NCBI GenBank assembly: GCA_035934555.1
Contig: DASYXT010000096.1
Location: 1 to 64,000, forward strand
Origin: DASYXT01 sp035934555
Lineage (GTDB): Bacteria; Verrucomicrobiota; Verrucomicrobiia; Limisphaerales; UBA8199
Length of the DNA stretch: 64,000 nucleotides
Direction of reading: 5' to 3'
The notes under the pieces are model-generated. The model had not been told where the DNA came from. It made no database searches and worked only from the letters and a program-made list of their open reading frames with translations. How positions within the stretch are numbered: the stretch's first letter is position 1; every line of letters begins with the position of its first letter. This document shows positions 61,867 through 64,000 of the stretch, piece after piece. The translations under genes were made by a program, and so were the position numbers.

Positions 61867-63927
61867 ATGAAACAGGACCTTGCTGGCGCGCCGGTGCGAA
61901 TCACTCTGCCGCAAGAGGACCCTGGCTTACGCCAACGGGTCCGCGATGCGGTAGCTAGTGCGGGCGTGGCCTGCGAGTTCGTTGCGGAGCAGGAGCTACG
62001 GGAAAGCGAAGAGCGCTTGCGGTTGGTGTGGGACAACTCCCTGGACGGGATGCGGCTCACGGACCCTCGTGGACGAATCATCGCAGTCAACCCTGCGTAT
62101 TGCCGATTATTCAAGCTGCCGCAGGAACGGCTGCTGGGCGAGTTGTTCACAGCCACCTACGCACCCGAAACGGCCGAATCACTACTGGAAGCATACCACC
62201 GCCGCTTCGAAAGCGGGGGAGTCCATCCTCCACTAACCACCCGCGTCACGCTCTGGAATGGCACCCTGCTTGACCTTGATATTTCGACCTGTTTCATCGA
62301 GGTAGGCGTGCGGGGGAAGATGGCGCTGACCATTTTCCGTGATGTTTCCGAGCGGTGCCGCACTGAAGCCGCCTTGCAGGCAGCGCAGCAACGGCTCCAG
62401 TATCTGCTGGCGCAAAGCCCAGCAGTGATTTACTCCCTGCGCATTGAGCAAAACACCCTCGTCCCCGATTGGGTCAGCAATTACGTTCAGCACCTGTTGG
62501 GGTTTACTCCCGAGGAATGCTGCCAGCGCGACTGGTGGGTGCAACAGATCCACGCGGATGATCGGGCGGTGCTGGAACGCAGCTTGCCCGAACTGCTCCG
62601 TGGCCGGCAGCTCGTGTTCGCCTACCGTATTCGACACAAACAGGGCGAATACCGCTGGGTGCGCGACGAACGGCGCCTGGTTTGCGATGAACTCGGCGAG
62701 CCTCGCGAGGTCTTAGGCTCATGGGTCGATATCACCGAGCGGAAAGCGCTGGAAGAGCTGTTGCGCCATTCGCAGAAAATGGAAGCCGTCGGCCTGCTCG
62801 CCGGGGGTGTGGCTCACGATTTCAACAATCTGCTCCTGGTCATGCGCGGCAACGCCGAACTCATGCTGATGGATGCGGACCAATACTCCGTTGAAGCCCG
62901 CGAATGCCTGCGCCAAATTACCGCCGCCGCCGAGCGGGCGGCCAATCTCACCCGCCAGTTGCTCGTGTTCAGCCGTAAACAAGTGCTTCAGTCCAAACCC
63001 CTCAGTCTGAACGAAGTCATCGCAAATCTCACCAAAATGCTCAAACGCATCATCGGCGAGCACATTGATCTCCAGTGCCGCTACGGCGCCGGGTTGCCCG
63101 CCGTCCAGGCCGACGCGGGCATGATGGAGCAAGTGCTGCTGAACCTGGTCGTCAATGCCCGGGATGCCATGCCTCGCGGCGGGAAAATGGAAATTAGCAC
63201 CGACCAGGTTTTTCTGAATGAAGCGGCGATCCGCACTAATCCGGAAGCACGAGCAGGCCAATTCGTTCGCCTGACCGTACGGGATTCGGGCACCGGCATC
63301 GCACCGCAAATCCTTTCGCACGTTTTTGAGCCGTTCTTCACCACCAAAGAACATGGAAAGGGCACCGGCCTGGGCCTGGCCACAGTGTATGGCATCGTCA
63401 AACAGCACGAAGGCTGGATCGAGGTCAACAGCCAACTCGGCCAGGGTACTGTCTTTACGATTTTTCTGCCCGCCCTGAGCGGCGCTGCCCTTGCCGAGGC
63501 TGCTGCGCGCCCGGAAACCCCGCCCCTGGGCGGCACCGAACCCATCCTGCTCGTCGAAGACGAGTCGGCCGTGCGCCTGGTCACCCGCCGCGTCCTCGAA
63601 AGCTTCGGTTATAAAGTCGAGGAAGCTGCCCACGCCCACGAGGCCCTGGAACTCTGGGGCGCGCGCCCGGAATATTTCCGGTTACTGCTCACCGACATGG
63701 TAATGCCGCAGGGGATTACCGGCCGCGAACTGGCCGAGCGGCTCCGCCGTGAAAATCCGCAATTGCGCATTATTTTTATGAGCGGTTACAGCGCCGAGGT
63801 TGCCGGAAGAGATACCGAGTTTTTCCGGCGCCACGGCTGCTATTTTATCCAGAAACCGTGTTCGTCGCGGCTACTGCTGGACACTGTCAGGACGTGCCTG
63901 GACGAACCGCTCCCGGCCCAACCGTGA
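61867..63927 (+). CDS. Hybrid histidine kinase PAS-PAS-HisKA-HATPase-REC
   Basis: The 686-residue soluble kinase starts 6 bases after the preceding stop. Two PAS domains (about 40-165 and 175-295; ERLRLVWDNSLDGMRLTDPRGRI, RIRHKQGEYRWVRDERRLVCDELGE) lead to HisKA (KMEAVGLLAGGVAHDFNNLLLVMRGN), an HATPase domain (VLLNLVVNARDAMPRGG, DSGTGI, GKGTGLGLATVYGIVKQHEG) and a C-terminal receiver (ILLVEDESAVRLVTRRVLESFG, LLLTDMVMPQGITG). It resembles the hybrid kinase at 43.6 kb but lacks the N-terminal receiver. A phosphorelay partner is not seen. The last 73 bases of the window hold no gene. Confidence 0.9.
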   Translation: MKQDLAGAPVRITLPQEDPGLRQRVRDAVASAGVACEFVAEQELRESEERLRLVWDNSLDGMRLTDPRGRIIAVNPAYCRLFKLPQERLLGELFTATYAPETAESLLEAYHRRFESGGVHPPLTTRVTLWNGTLLDLDISTCFIEVGVRGKMALTIFRDVSERCRTEAALQAAQQRLQYLLAQSPAVIYSLRIEQNTLVPDWVSNYVQHLLGFTPEECCQRDWWVQQIHADDRAVLERSLPELLRGRQLVFAYRIRHKQGEYRWVRDERRLVCDELGEPREVLGSWVDITERKALEELLRHSQKMEAVGLLAGGVAHDFNNLLLVMRGNAELMLMDADQYSVEARECLRQITAAAERAANLTRQLLVFSRKQVLQSKPLSLNEVIANLTKMLKRIIGEHIDLQCRYGAGLPAVQADAGMMEQVLLNLVVNARDAMPRGGKMEISTDQVFLNEAAIRTNPEARAGQFVRLTVRDSGTGIAPQILSHVFEPFFTTKEHGKGTGLGLATVYGIVKQHEGWIEVNSQLGQGTVFTIFLPALSGAALAEAAARPETPPLGGTEPILLVEDESAVRLVTRRVLESFGYKVEEAAHAHEALELWGARPEYFRLLLTDMVMPQGITGRELAERLRRENPQLRIIFMSGYSAEVAGRDTEFFRRHGCYFIQKPCSSRLLLDTVRTCLDEPLPAQP

Positions 63928-64000
63928 TGGTAGCAGGACCTCTCTGAAGCTCACTGGTTTGGGCTCTCGGCGCATTCTTTTCGCCACCACCTCCACCACC

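Overview
The window looks like a chromosomal segment of a verrucomicrobial bacterium, most likely from the soil Pedosphaera/Limisphaerales side. This is inferred from the type of proteome rather than from a marker gene. The signs are a PEP-CTERM protein, Ig-like repeat secreted proteins, a HAF-type secreted-protein remnant, a Tat-exported TIM-barrel isomerase, a Gfo/Idh/MocA oxidoreductase, a characteristic GT9-like glycosyltransferase, a high G+C sequence, and short dispersed palindromes (core GCGGACT..AGTCCGC) between genes. No rRNA or tRNA gene and no CRISPR array was recognised.

Layout. 1-6.2 kb: the tail of an unknown gene, a HAF-repeat remnant, a CocE/NonD hydrolase (minus), an SPFH/flotillin-like protein and an FHA/zinc-finger protein. 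6.2-24.8 kb: a minus-strand nonribosomal peptide operon. It holds a C-A-PCP protein, a 4522-residue NRPS, and a SyrD/PvdE-type ABC exporter, all with overlapping start and stop codons. The large NRPS reads C-A-PCP-TE-A-PCP-C-A-PCP-C-FkbH-PCP-TE. It has a thioesterase in the middle and ends in a glyceryl-loading type FkbH module. A REC-PAS-histidine kinase is divergent to it.

26.9-36.9 kb: a group of large right-handed beta-helix-type proteins with a conserved N-terminus but no signal peptide. With them are a secreted protein, a small phage-tail-like protein, a glycine-rich protein and two glycosyltransferases (GT2-TPR and GT9-like). An IS630-type element has inserted into the 3' end of the second beta-helix gene. 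37-43.6 kb: an oxidoreductase, a Uma2-like protein, metH with palindromes upstream, and a PEP-CTERM protein. 43.6-50.8 kb: a minus-strand signalling operon (YfiR-like, HAMP sensor kinase, hybrid kinase) divergent from a TonB-dependent receptor. 50.8-64 kb: an Ig-like protein, ApbE, GluRS, a small membrane protein, ketopantoate reductase, HU, a Ser/Thr kinase, a cluster of AguB, an RmlD-like protein and GluQ-RS, a Tat-exported isomerase/epimerase, and a second hybrid kinase.

The most promising material is the NRPS operon, which may be two assembly lines fused on one polypeptide with hand-read A-domain codes for Thr, a branched aliphatic residue, an unknown residue and Ala. The second candidate is the beta-helix/tail-like/glycosyltransferase island. 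Function calls come from reading motifs by eye; no database search was run.
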